This document shows, piece by piece, positions 1 through 11,069 of a stretch of DNA of 64,000 nt. The translations under genes and the position numbers were made by a program. The notes below the pieces were generated by a model, which did no database searches, was not told where the DNA came from, and was given only the letters and a program-made list of their open reading frames with translations. The stretch spans positions 8,160,501-8,224,500 of the forward strand of contig NC_080577.1 in NCBI RefSeq assembly GCF_029962835.1. Direction: 5' to 3'. Numbering within the stretch: the first letter of the stretch is position 1; every line of letters begins with the position of its first letter. This DNA comes from Magnolia sinica. Taxonomy: Eukaryota > Streptophyta > Magnoliopsida > Magnoliales > Magnoliaceae.

Positions 1-719
1 TAAGATAAAATGGGCGTCCATGTGGGATAAAAGATAAATAGACCACGTTGAATTGTGAAGAGTTGTATTTGAATTGATAAGAGCACAGAGCTCTTTGTTT
101 TATGCTGCTTTTATAAAATTGGGTTAGACAGTGGCCTTGTGTATGGTTCATTGGCTTTCCAAATTAACAATCCAATTGGTTAATGACCTTGATTTGGTAT
201 GCTTTTATTTTGAGATAGGGTCAACTAACTATTATATTATGGTGTGCAGTTGCGTTTATATTTCTACACGGATTTCTCCTCTTAAAGCGCAGCTTAGAAG
301 TTTACAACTGCGTACGTGTTACGAGTTAAATCTAGCCGTGTTCCACTGGTTGTTATCGCCTTCATATTGCATTGGGTTACGTATGCTTTTTGGGTGCTCT
401 ACATATATGCAACCTATATATGCTTGTCACTTGTCGCTATCCATGTCACGTGTTGCTAGGAGGATGACTGTCTTTAGGATTTTAGTTGTGCATATATACT
501 ATTTTTGAAAGTATTCTAGCACTTTAGCACGAGAAGCGTCTTCAACACAGGTGTATTTAATACCCTTGTGATTTTGCCTTCTATAAGCATGCCTTCATAG
601 AAGCATGCTAACACGTACGTAACGAAATCCTACCTATTGAATCTACCATGACAAGTTGGATGTAAATAATCCCAACCTAGTTCTTGAAATAAGGAACATG
701 TATAGTGTATACTTTTGAT
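1..719. other. intergenic, nothing recognised
   Basis: No coding pattern, tRNA-like fold or known repeat core is visible. A short plus-strand ORF at 131-508 has no recognisable domain and no supporting signals, so it is treated as chance. Confidence 0.5.
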
Positions 720-1000
720 GGATAGCTTGAATATTACACCCTGGCCTCACCCAAGACCAGCCATGACCGTGGGGCTCACCTTAATGTACATATTTTGTAT
801 CTACATAGATTTATCCATTTTTCCATGTTATTTTGGTATTATCCAAAAGGTGAAGCAGATTCACTTACTAAGTTGACCATACCATAGGACACAATGATGA
901 TTGAATGCCTTATAAAAAAAAACTTCTTACCAAGCACGTTAATGTTTATTTGGCGTCTAATCTGTTAATAACGCTACGTAAGTTATAAGAATTCTATAAG
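720..1000. repeat. half copy of the foldback repeat family
   Basis: The order of words matches one arm of the dominant foldback family: a 'ggggctcaccttaatgtac' start, 'ttatccatttttcca', a 'gaccataccataggacac' segment, then 'tgattgaatgcc' and 'aatgtttatttggcgtc'. The second, inverted arm is missing, so this is a truncated and diverged copy. Confidence 0.55.
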
Positions 1001-2093
1001 GTGAGTCGTATTAATCAACAGTCTGGATTGTCCTAAGGGTTGGATGGTGTGATCGAGAGTACCAGTGGACCTCGCTAAGTTGTGATGCATCTAAATTTAT
1101 GTAAGGAATGATATATGTTGAAATTGTGATACATATAAAGTGTTCTAGTGAGACTGGAATTACCAAATTGGTGTGGAGACTTATCGAGAGGAGTTTCAAT
1201 GGGTTTCAAACTCTTCAACCATTTAATATATATAATCCTACATACAATTCATTCCCATCCCAGTGATTTTCTAAGGGTGTAAGATGTGGAAGACTGCGAC
1301 ATTAAGCCTACAGCGATGGCGTCGCAACCTCCATATTGGATGCCTAGCTTGGTCCTTTGCAATTCCAAGTATAGTTTTTAAGTATGAACCAAGGGAAAAA
1401 AAACAAATATCAGCGCATCACCACCATTTCCCATGGTATGGTCCACCTTATAGTTGGATCTGCTTATTATTATTATTATTTGGATAATGCCCATCATCCC
1501 CATGATAAGGACGGCACCGTCATGGGTGAGTCCGGGTCTCACCTAATCCACCCGGCGTATCAAGCATATGTGATTGCGTGTGCGCTTGGGATGCAGATTC
1601 AATGGATCCCATGTTCCTCAAGCATTTGACTGGGGCATATGCCACTAAGATGAGACCAGTACTCACAATGGCCTCAAGTTGATGGCTCATTGCTTTTGTT
1701 TTTCGGATAAGTTCTCATGGAAATTCATGTACGCTCGAAATGATATGATAAAGGCCTTGACGACCGCCCACCTAGTGGGCCCCACCGTTGATGGCTCATT
1801 GATTAAAAATCATTTGTGGACGCACATCCGGTCTGTGCAACAAATTGGAAATGAAGGGAAGGGATGGCTAGGATTGTTTGACCAATATTGGTTTTTAACT
1901 ATTGCCCACCATTACAGACTCCATTAATTGGACGGTTCGATCCCGCAGTGTCATGCCACGTGTATGGTGGAGAGGGCTTTATCATATAATGAAAGTATTG
2001 CCAGTTTGCCACTTACGTCCCTATGCAATCATGGGTGGAGAAAATTCAACGTGCGGCTGCCTACAATATGCGGTTTGCATGGCAGCTCGTACC
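1001..2093. other. intergenic, nothing recognised
   Basis: Several overlapping short ORFs in different frames have no domains. A short TTA-trinucleotide run lies near 1465-1480. No repeat family was identified. Confidence 0.4.
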
Positions 2094-2602
2094 GGAGGCG
2101 GTTTGGCTACGGACGCTGCCACCAGCTAGATGGCTAGTGGTCGGTGCTATGTGGACCCCACCATGATGTATGTATTTTATCCACGCGGTCCATCCATTTT
2201 GAAAGATGAGTTTAGGGCTCGATACCAAAAAACTGAGTCTCAGGTGGACCACACCATGGGAAAACAGTAGTGATTGAATGTCCACCATTAACAACCTCCT
2301 AGGGTCTAATGTAATGGTTATTTGACATCTAACCTGTTGATTAGGTCATACAGACTTTGATGAAGGGAATAAAATATACATTAGCTTGATCCAAAACTTG
2401 TGGCCCCCAAAAAGTTTTTAATGGGAGGCGTTCAATCAACACTGTGCGGTCCACTTGAGATTTTGGGCTGATACCATAAAATGATCGGGAAGAATGGGTG
2501 GACAGCATGTATGAAACGCATACATCATAATTGGGCCTACAGAGAACCAACCATAAGCCGGCGCCATTAGCTACCGGCAGGGTCAGAAGCCAATCCATTT
2601 CC
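2094..2602. mobile_element. MULE-like foldback MITE, near complete
   Basis: The left end 'ggaggcggtttggctac' and the reverse complement of the right end (2586-2602) resemble each other and the terminal repeats of the better preserved copy at 8048-8573. The two halves are inverted relative to each other: 'ccaccatgatgtatgt' near 2159 is mirrored by 'acgcatacatcataattg' near 2516. A possible 9-bp target duplication is imperfect (cgtaccgga at 2088-2096, ctgaccgga at 2602-2610, 7 of 9 identical), so the exact ends are uncertain by a few bases. No transposase is encoded, so it is non-autonomous. Confidence 0.65.
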
Positions 2603-2984
2603 TGACCGGACTTTAGATCCATTTACTTGATAGGAGAGAAGGGATGATAATACTAAGAATTTAGCAGTCACAGACGATTAAGATTATTCCGTTCCTGCCT
2701 CATGCTATGCTCCGTACACAACTGGCCCCACAATTTATCTTGAATTATCGTACTATCCTAGGCCGACTGTTTGTAGTCCTCCGTCCAATTTGTACAAGAG
2801 GAGCCCATGACTTAGCAATCCAAACCATTGATATTATAGATTGAGCTATGGATGGGGCCCTTTGATCAAAATCTCTCCTGTTGAAATCCAAACATAAAAG
2901 CCCAAGTATTCTGCTGCTAGAGTGTTGCAAATTGCAATCTTGGGGAAGTTTTGGCGTATACAACCTCCATGATCCAGGTGGAGC

Positions 2985-3302
2985 AAGGGGTGTACATCGA
3001 GTCAAACCAAGTCAAGTTGGCTTCAGCTCGACTCAGCTCGGCCACTGACTGACCTTAGCTCGAACTCGGCTCGGCTCGGTCCTTGAGCCTGACTGGCCAG
3101 CTCGGCTCGCTTCGGTCAGTAGCTCAGGTCAATTCGGGCCGAGTTCGAGCCAAGATCGAGCTAAGTTCGCCATTAAGGCATTTCCACAAACACCTAAACT
3201 ACAACTTTAAAATCTCACTGTTTTATAAACAGAGGTAATGGTTTTACAGGTGTTTTATCAAACACATTTTAAGCAACATAAAAACCAAGAAAAACTGTAA
3301 GG
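2985..3302. mobile_element. left part of a GTGTACA-ended hAT-like element
   Basis: It starts with 'aggggtgtaca', followed by many short 'agctcgactcggc'-type repeats on both strands, the usual subterminal pattern of this plant hAT MITE type. The interior 'ataaacagaggtaatgg' and 'aagcaacataaaaacc' segment follows. The matching inverted end 'tgtacaccct' is at 7805-7815, with the same 'gctcgactcggc' repeats before it. The two halves may be one element split by the 3302-7500 stretch. Flanking duplications are only partly alike. Confidence 0.5.
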
Positions 3303-3630
3303 CTCGTATCCTAGTCTGTACTGTTCCGTTTACTTCCGCAATCCTTCCCGATGAATTCCAGCAACCCTTGACCTGTATCCGATATTTGCACACCATCGTA
3401 AGTCGTATCTTGTAGATTTGAGTCGGCTCAATCCGAGACTTGTATCATTGCGATCGCACCGTCGCCGCAGTTCTAACGCTGCGTCTTGCATACCGATCCA
3501 ATACCTAGGTCAGGAGATGTGGGCCCGCGTTCAGTTCGAAAAAAACACCGCACGTTTGCAATCTCAAGAGAATCTCTACAACATGTCCAATTAATCAATC
3601 AATCAATCACTCAGTCAATCAATCAATCAC
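3303..3630. repeat. possible LTR-derived sequence
   Basis: The stretch begins abruptly inside the hAT-like element with 'gctcgtatcctagtctg'. It carries no ORF and has an evenly mixed composition unlike its neighbours. I read it as one end of a decayed LTR-type insertion whose other end is near 7490. No paired LTR was proven. Confidence 0.3.
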
Positions 3631-4357
3631 CTCATGTCAAGTATAAGAGCAACACATGCTTTCTTTCTCTACAAGTTAAGCAATCTACCCCAAAAGTTAA
3701 CAAGTCTCTCACCTCACCCATCACTCACCTCACATCCATCACTTAACTCACATCCATCACCCATCACTCTCTCCTTACAACAACCCCCCCCCCCCCCCCC
3801 CCCTCTCTCTCTCTCTCTTTCTCTCTCTTTCTCTTCACATTTTCCAAGCAACAAAGGAGAAGAAAAAAATGGACGTTCAAGCCATCCCAAGTGAGAAAAG
3901 TGAGTGTTGTGTGGCCCACTTCCCATCCTAAGATCCACCATCCTAGTCATTCCTTTCTCATCATCTTCCATCAAAGTGAAGCACAAGGAGATCGGCGTTC
4001 CATATCAAACCAAGAAGATCGAACGGTGGGTGCTTTATAGGTTGGATTTTCATGTTTTGATGATGGGCCAAGTGAGGCTTACCGATTGATGGTATGAATC
4101 TCACTTTGGACCCTAGATGTGGCCGATGACCCACTTTAATTTTCATGATCATTCCATGATGGGGCCATTCTCCATGGACCCCATCATAATATTTATTTTC
4201 CTTGCAGAAATAGGGTCATCTAGACCATTGCATTTTGGTGGAGAAAGGATCTCCACCGTTGATTTTGATCGGTGGGCCCACATGTAATGAGACCCACTTG
4301 ATGTATATTGTAGATCATGGAAGGGAGGGCCCATAGTAACGGGGTCCCTCCATCACA

Positions 4358-4397
<40 letters not shown>

Positions 4398-4632
4398 ATT
4401 TTGTGTGATGTGTGGCCCACTCGGATGGACCCCACCTTGATGTATGTCTTATCCAAACCATCCAACCATTTGGTGGCCCACCATGGTAGCACGTTTGTGG
4501 GTGGGGCCAACCTTAAATATGTGTTACCCAACCAATCAGCGTCCAGGGACGCTAGACGTGGCTACACAGTGAAGTATGAACTGACGGTATGGTGTATGGA
4601 CGGCCAGACAAAAAAAATAAATAAATAAAAAT

Positions 4633-4697
<65 letters not shown>

Positions 4698-4720
4698 AAT
4701 ATTAGCTTGGTTTAGGCTTT
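3631..4720. repeat. low-complexity leader-like stretch with C, CT and TA microsatellites
   Basis: It contains a poly-C run at about 3785-3803 followed by CT repeats to 3833, a (CT)n run at about 4361-4395, and a (TA)n run at about 4636-4692. Between them are pieces with the 'tggaccccaccttgatgta' wording of the foldback family. No convincing coding sequence. Confidence 0.6.
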
Positions 4721-5840
4721 TGGGGTGGGCTACTCATGCAGGCCCCACCTTGATGTACGGATCTAATCCAAGCCATCCTCCCATTCTTCAGATCATTTTA
4801 AGCGTTGAGCCGAAAAATGAAGCCAATCCGACTATTTGGCGGGTCATAGCATAGAAAACAGTATTCTTCTACCGTTGAAACCCACCCAATGTTTTTACAC
4901 ACCGAAATACATTAAATATTTGGCTTGATGGGTCTGTCATGAGCCCTGAAATCCAACGGCTGGGTCGGATTCTCCTGATGCGGACCCCACATGAGAAAAA
5001 CTGCAGAAAATTTATTTTCAAAATAATAATAATAATAAGAGGTAGCAGGTACTGCTGCTGGCACCAGAGGACGCTGCGCAGCGTCCTGCTGCGCTCCTGC
5101 GTAGGTGATAGGCAGGGACCGTGGGTCCCAGCGTGGGCCCCACCATGATGTGCGCTGCACATCAACACCGTGCATTTGATGGGTCCCCTTCAGATATGGG
5201 ATGCCCCCCAAAAAAATCAGCCTCATACGCAACTCAAGTGGCCCACAAGGCAGGGGACAATGTTGATTGAACGTTTGCCATTGAAACCCTTTTGGGTGAC
5301 GCAGAAGTTTTGGATCATTATAAAATTTGTTTTTCCTCTCCATCAGGGTCTGTGTGACCTTATCAACAGATTGGATGGCATATAAACGTTATGGTGGGCC
5401 CCACGTGGGACCCACTGATATAAATGTTTTAACCACACCATCCCCACGTATGGAGTGGGACGGCTAGTGTACCTCACTCCAACTATAGCTGTTGTAGTGG
5501 CGTCACCAAGTTCCATATGTCCCACCTACTTCATCCTCGCCGTCCATCTATGGGACCCACCATGATGCATGTGTTGCATCCAAGCCATCCAACCATTTTG
5601 AAAGCTCATTTTAAGGCTTGAGTTTAAAAATGACACAGATCCAGTATCAAGTGGACCACACAACAAAAGCAATGGGGATTGAGTGTCTACCATTGAAACC
5701 TTTGTTGTCACAGAAGTTTTGGATCATTAGGAAATTTGTTTTCCTCTTAATTCAGGTCTGTGAGACCTTATGATCAGATTGGGATGAAAATAAATGTTAT
5801 GGTGGGCCTCGAGAGTTTTAAATGGTGGAAATCATTCTTA
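4721..5840. repeat. cluster of diverged foldback-family half copies
   Basis: At least three half-element starts are visible: 'ggccccaccttgatgtacgg' near 4741, 'ggccccaccatgatgtg' near 5137, and 'gacccaccatgatgcatg' near 5554. Each is followed by the family's 'aagtggcccaca', 'ttgattgaacg', 'agaagttttggatcatta' and 'aacagattggat' order. All lack the opposite arm or are badly decayed. Confidence 0.6.
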
Positions 5841-5884
5841 CCACTGTTATTTGGAGTGCGGTCCGGCTAATCTTTTGATATGAT

Positions 5885-6130
5885 TCATATATATAATGTC
5901 ATATGATTAGGCCCATCTTGATGTAGTTATGGTCCATCCGCTGAGGCCCACCTTGATATATATGAGACCCATGTTATGAGGCCCATTTGATGTACTGGAG
6001 GCCCATGGGTCGAGGCCCAATGAGATGTACATAAGGCCCATTGTAATGTGATTCCACCTTGGTTTATGTGTTGACCTATAGTGGGCTATGCCTTGAGAGC
6101 AATGATGGTTTGACGCCCACATTATAAGTA
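5885..6130. repeat. degenerate short tandem repeat of a 'ggcccaccttgatgta' word
   Basis: Short units built on 'aggcccaccttgatgta' recur every 25-35 bases with many changes. The wording is that of the foldback family ends and of the minisatellite near 49.2-49.6 kb, so both may derive from it. Confidence 0.4.
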
Positions 6131-6169
6131 TAATTTTAGTTAAATGTCCGCATTGTAACTCTCCTTAGG

Positions 6170-7495
6170 GCCCATTGATAGGCCCATACTTGTTGTGTGT
6201 AGGTCATCTAGGCCCATCTTCGTTATGAGGTTAGTTCATCACCTTATAACATGCTTAGTATAATTCCATGACTCATGCTCATACGCATTATATGTATGCT
6301 TGATATGAGGAATGTTTGATCATAGCATAAGCCGATTGGGCTGAGACATTTACGGGACTCCTTATAAGACGAAGTGCCCCACATGATCGCGCGGTACGCG
6401 CTGGATTGCTGCATGATTTGACAGTGTGATTCATGTATCTCGCATGTGTGACTTGATCATTGTATGCCTTAGTGACATCAGGGGCGTGGCTCTACAGGCA
6501 CATCGTGGATGACCGTATCGGATACTGAAAATACTTGATTTTAGTATTGTGGGCACTTAGGATGTCCTTGGGTGAAAGTCTCAGAACCTTTTTGGTACCA
6601 AGAGATGCTCCAACGTCTAGACTGAGTGGATACATGAGCGCCCAAGTGCCGAATACCAGTAGGCCGCGTCTCCCACTGTGTCGTGGTTGGTTGGAAGGGG
6701 GTGTGGCCTTATCCGCCCAAGTGAGGGGCCTAGTTTGACTAACTCGTAAATGAGTCCGCTATTAACGAGTCGAGTAAGTATTGACATACTACTGGTCAGG
6801 TAGATAGTGTAGTCTCTTCCACTTGCTGGGCTGTGCGGCTAGGGAGGCGGCATTCAGTGTGGAGTGTACTAGACCCCGGTGATATCCCAGAGAGGAACTG
6901 TATTGATATGTGTACTTGATGAGGACCGGCATACTTGTATTGCATCTCGCATATGACATATTGGCTACATAGGCCTCGCATCGCATGGCCTTGATTTGGC
7001 CGATAGCATTCATGCCTTACATCGCAAAGCCTTGATATGACTGATAGTATTCATGGACTTACCCGCATATTTTCGCATTACTCTGATATTGTATACTTGA
7101 CACTTGTCTTGTGCACACACTTACACCACTCTCTAAGCTTTTGTAAGCTTATGCACAACCGTTGCGTGCAGGTGGCATTGGATCGCAGTAGCGCTGAGGC
7201 AGGAGCACGTATCAGATCATTTTGGAGCTTTTCGATCACCTTGTATTTCCCTTTCCGCATTATATTTAAAGTTTTTGATAAAGTGGATATGTGGTAATGT
7301 TGTTTTGTGACTTGGTTATGCTCCATTACAAAAAAAAAATCATACTGAAAATTCTCCTTATAGGATCCCAGGATCGGAATCTGGCATATGAATGCCGGGA
7401 GCCGAGAATGGGGCATTAAGGAGGCTGTCAGCGCCGAATTTGGTGATCGAAAATTTTGTGAGTCCGTTTTTCGAGTTTGGGGCATGACGAAAATA
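6170..7495. repeat. decayed LTR-retrotransposon-like region, non-coding
   Basis: About 1.3 kb with only short frame-broken ORFs. It has repeated 'cgcatcgcatggccttgat'-like words around 6975-7035 and ends near 'ttttcgagtttggggcatg'. It resembles the non-coding LTR or 3' internal part of an old plant LTR element. It lies between the two halves of the hAT-like element. No gag, protease, RT or integrase motif was seen. Confidence 0.35.
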
Positions 7496-7589
7496 AAGAG
7501 AAAAAAGGTATTTGTTTCATGTACATACCTTCCTTGCCACCAGCCGCATTTCGTTGAGTCATTTTATCGAACAGTTGGTGAGCAACATC

Positions 7590-7815
7590 AATGGCAAAGT
7601 AACCGAGTCACCGAACTGGTTCGATCCGAGTTCAATTCAAGTTGGATTCGATCCGAGTTGAGTCGAGTTGGGGCCTGCTTGAACTCAGCTCAAACTCATT
7701 TTTGAGCTCAAAAAATCAGCTCGACTCGGCTTGAACTCAGCTTCAAACCGAGTCGAATTGAGCCTTTTCATGTCGAGTCGAGCGAGCTAACCGATCTAGC
7801 TCAGTTCGTGTACAC
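7590..7815. mobile_element. right part of the GTGTACA-ended hAT-like element
   Basis: Dense 'gagtcgagttgg' and 'gctcgactcggctt' words on both strands end at 'tgtacaccct', the inverted partner of 'aggggtgtaca' at 2985. See the left part. Confidence 0.5.
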
Positions 7816-7864
7816 CCTAGAGCCCACCATTTCAACTCTTTCCGTGATCAAGCCATTGGCCCAA

Positions 7865-8645
7865 CACACTATCTATATGTTTTATCCACGCCGTCCATTC
7901 ATTTTTCCAGCTCATTTTAGGACATGAGCCTAAAAAAGAGGCAGATCTAAATCTCAAGTAGACCACAACACAAAAAAGAGTTGTGATTGAACACTCACAT
8001 TAAAAACTTATCGGGAGCCATAAAAGTTTGGAATCATGCTCAAAATAGGAGACCGATTGGCTACTCCCCTCGACACCAGCCACGTGGTTGGTGGTCGGTG
8101 CTCTATGGGCTCCACCATAATGTATGTGTTTCATCCATTTTTACAGATCATTTTAGGGATGGATACAAAATATGATATGGATATATATCTAAGGTGGACC
8201 ACACCACATGAAAAAAATAATGATAGGATATCTACCATTAAAATCCTCCAAAGGCCCACTGTACTGTTTATTTGACATCTAATCTCTTGATTAGGTTATA
8301 AAGACCCATATGAAGGGAAAAAATAAATATCGGTTTGATCCAAAACTTTTATGGCCCCCAGTACGATTTTAATGGTCAACGTTCATTCAACACTGTTTCC
8401 TGTAATGTGGTTCACTTGAGATCGAGATATACCTTATTTTTTCTTTAATACCATAAAATGATCTATAACAATAGATGGATGGCATGGATGAAACACATAC
8501 ATCATAGTGGGGCCCACAGAGCACCGACCACCAGCCAATGGCTGGTGGCAGGGGGCGTAGCCAATCCGTTTCCCTCAAAATGAGCTGTTAAAATGGATGA
8601 ACGGCATCGATAAAACATACACAACATGGTGGGGCCCACATAGCT
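7865..8645. mobile_element. older foldback element interrupted by a younger one
   Basis: The left arm (7865-8038: 'gttttatccacgccgtcc' to 'cataaaagtttgg') stops at 'ctcaaaat'. The right terminal part ('aaaatggatgaacggc' to 'ggtggggcccacatagc') resumes at 8582. The family member at 8048-8573 sits exactly between, flanked by the repeated 'ctcaaaat'. This is a family member nested in a family member. Confidence 0.6.
8048..8573. mobile_element. complete MULE-like foldback MITE with target duplication
   Basis: The element is 526 bp. The left end 'ggagaccgattggctac' pairs with the reverse complement of the right end 'gtagccaatccgtttcc'. The inverted arms extend inward through 'ccaccagcc', 'ggtcggtgctct', 'gatgtatgtgtttcatcc' and their mirror 'ggatgaaacacatacatc'. 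The flanks are ctcaaaata (8039-8047) and ctcaaaatg (8574-8582), a 9-bp duplication with one mismatch. Long inverted arms plus a 9-bp duplication fit Mutator-like elements. No ORF, so it must be moved in trans. It is the best copy for defining the family's ends. Confidence 0.75.
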
Positions 8646-8723
8646 TTTTTTTCAGAACCAACACTACCGAATCCGAGTCCTGCCGAACTACGAAATACTC
8701 ATGTGAGACTGAGGGTTCCGTGA

Positions 8724-11069
8724 ATGATTTCAGCATTGCCTTGTAAATATCCCCACAGGATTCTCTCTCTCTTCCATCTCTTCCATCCTCTCTCCTTCTC
8801 CAATCACCTTTCTCCAACATATTCCCATTATGCCCTCCTTCTCCACGTGCATTTACATTACTACCATCCACAAACTCCATTATTCCTTCAATGCCCCCAA
8901 CAGCGTCTGCTCCCTCTCTTACTCGAAGCATGCTCGAAAACGCCATCATCCGACGCTACAAGATCGGTCCATGCCCTTACCATTACCACGGGCTACTTTC
9001 CGTCCACCTTCGTCAGCAACAACCTGCTCGTTGCATATGCTGCTGTCGGCGAACTATCGACCGCACGACAACTGTTCGACGGAATTCCCGAACGGAATGC
9101 GGTTTCGTATAACTCCATGATCGCTGCTTATAACCGTCGGGGCGATGTGGTGGAAGCTTTGAAGCTCTTCTCGCAAATGATGGCGTCGGGATTGAGACCG
9201 ACCCAATTCACCATCGGCAGCATCTTGTCGTCCTCATCATCACTTTCCGTTCCTTGTCTCGGATTTCAGCTGCAGCCGTTGATTCTGAAGGCTGGATTAT
9301 TTTTTGTGGATGCTTTCTCTGGGACTGCGTTGTTGGGATTCTATGCGAGGAATGAGAGATTGGATGATGCGCTCAAGGTGTTTGAAGAAATGCCTCGAAA
9401 AAACATAGTAACATGGAATGCCATTATTACGGTATTTTCCCAGCATGGATTCGTCGAAGATTCGATGATTTTGTTCCGTGAGCTCCTTAGAACAGAGTTC
9501 CGTCCCTCGGAATTTTCTTTTCTGGGTATTCTTTCTGTGTGTGGGTGGATGGTCAGCTTTGAAAGTGGAGAGCAAATACATGGATTAGTGATTAAAACTG
9601 GCACCTATTATTTCACAGCGCTTGCTAATGCTCTCATTGATATGTATGCTAGATTCTTTGGCGTATGCATTGCTGAGAAAATGTTCAATGAGATACCTAT
9701 TCGGGATGTGGTTTCTTGGAATACCATGGTTACAGCATTCACCAAGAGTGAAAGACCGGATAAAGCTTTAGAATTGTTATTGGCCATGTGTGTGGATGGT
9801 ATATTCCCAAACTCGACCACGTTTGCGAGCGTTGCTAGCTCTTGTGCCAGCTTAAAGAACTTGGGTGTTGGTAAATTTATCCATGCTAAAACCATTAAGA
9901 ATAACTTCATATCAGATGTTTTTGTGGGCAGTTCATTAGTAAATTTCTACGTAAAATGCAACAATTTAGAATATGCACACAAGTTGTTTGATCAAATGCC
10001 AGACAGGAACATTGTTTCATGGAATGCTTTGATTTCGGGTTGCTTAATCAAGGATTCCCGCAGTCCAGTTTCTGTGCTGCAAGAAATGCTGCATTTGGGG
10101 TTTCGACCCAATGAATCTTCCTTTTCTGCAGTGCTTAAATCTTGTTCACCTCTGGAATTGCAGCAGCTTCATTCTCTGATAATAAGAATGGGTTATGAAC
10201 TGAATGAGTATGTGTCAACCTCAGCCATTGCCTCGTATGCTAGTAATGGTCTCAGTTCGGATGCCTTAGCCTTTGCTGAAGCTTTAACTCAATCACAATC
10301 TGTCATCCCCTCTAATGTAGTTGCCGGCATTTATAATAAAACTGGCCAATATCAAGAGGCAAAAAATCTGCTTTCTCAATTGCAAGAACCCGATATTGTA
10401 TCTTGGAACACTTTAATTGAAGCTTGTGCCCGCAACGGTGACTGCAGAGAGGCGTTTGAACTGTTCAAACACATGCAGACCACTCAAATCCTTCCTGATA
10501 AGTGCACATTCGTTAGCCTATTGAGCATCTGTTCAAAGCTCTGTAACCTGGCTTTGGGTAGTGCAATTCATGGGCTGATCGTCAAAGCTGATTCCAGGTG
10601 CTGCGATGTGCTCGTTTGCAATATGCTGGTTGACATGTATGCTAAGTGTGGTAGCTTGGAGAGCTCCGTCAATGTCTTTGATGAGATCGTGGACAAAAAT
10701 CTGATCTCATGGACAGTTCTGATTTCAGGCCTTGGGCTCCATGGGAACGCCCACGAAGCACTTGAAAAGTTTAAAGAAATGGAATGTCAGGGTATCAAAC
10801 CAGATAGGATTGCTTTAATTGCAGTTCTTTCGTCTTGTAGGCATGGTGGCCTAGTAGAAGAGGGGATTGGATTGTTTGAGAGAATGAAGGACTCTTATGG
10901 GGTTGAACCGGAGATGGATCACTATGTCTGCTTGGTTGATTTGTTGTGTAGAAATGGGCGTGTGAAGGAAGCAGAACAAGTGATCAGCAGCATGCCTTTC
11001 AGGCCGAATGCTCTCTTATGGCGAACTTTCCTTGAAGGTTGCAGGAGAAACAACAAAATCGGAAGTTAG
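8724..11069 (+). CDS. pentatricopeptide repeat protein, PLS class, cut short in the E motif
   Basis: An intronless 781-residue ORF, the usual structure of plant PPR genes. PPR proteins bind organellar RNA and act in editing, splicing or stability. After an N-terminus rich in S, H, L and P (about residues 1-60, compatible with an organellar transit peptide), roughly twenty 31-36 residue repeats run to the end. Hallmarks include VVSWNTMVTAF, NIVSWNALISG, DIVSWNTLIEAC and LISWTVLISG. The L/S spacing and the closing PFRPNALLWRTFLEGC place it in the PLS subfamily with an E-type end. The protein stops at NNKIGS, only about 20 residues into the E motif, with no E+ or DYW domain. Shifting by one base at about 11063 gives an E-like KLEDRGEEILL but runs only about 35 codons, so a one-base deletion truncating the E motif is likely. 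The first ATG is used; a start nearer residue 70 cannot be excluded. The exact orthologue was not determined. Confidence 0.9.
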   Translation: MISALPCKYPHRILSLFHLFHPLSFSNHLSPTYSHYALLLHVHLHYYHPQTPLFLQCPQQRLLPLLLEACSKTPSSDATRSVHALTITTGYFPSTFVSNNLLVAYAAVGELSTARQLFDGIPERNAVSYNSMIAAYNRRGDVVEALKLFSQMMASGLRPTQFTIGSILSSSSSLSVPCLGFQLQPLILKAGLFFVDAFSGTALLGFYARNERLDDALKVFEEMPRKNIVTWNAIITVFSQHGFVEDSMILFRELLRTEFRPSEFSFLGILSVCGWMVSFESGEQIHGLVIKTGTYYFTALANALIDMYARFFGVCIAEKMFNEIPIRDVVSWNTMVTAFTKSERPDKALELLLAMCVDGIFPNSTTFASVASSCASLKNLGVGKFIHAKTIKNNFISDVFVGSSLVNFYVKCNNLEYAHKLFDQMPDRNIVSWNALISGCLIKDSRSPVSVLQEMLHLGFRPNESSFSAVLKSCSPLELQQLHSLIIRMGYELNEYVSTSAIASYASNGLSSDALAFAEALTQSQSVIPSNVVAGIYNKTGQYQEAKNLLSQLQEPDIVSWNTLIEACARNGDCREAFELFKHMQTTQILPDKCTFVSLLSICSKLCNLALGSAIHGLIVKADSRCCDVLVCNMLVDMYAKCGSLESSVNVFDEIVDKNLISWTVLISGLGLHGNAHEALEKFKEMECQGIKPDRIALIAVLSSCRHGGLVEEGIGLFERMKDSYGVEPEMDHYVCLVDLLCRNGRVKEAEQVISSMPFRPNALLWRTFLEGCRRNNKIGS

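Noticed and set aside
131..508. A 125-codon plus-strand ORF at the left edge
   Set aside because: No domain, no plausible targeting signal, and ordinary AT-rich context; chance length.
8575..8949. Minus-strand 124-codon ORF over the PPR start
   Set aside because: It lies antisense to the PPR leader and N-terminus and has no recognisable features.
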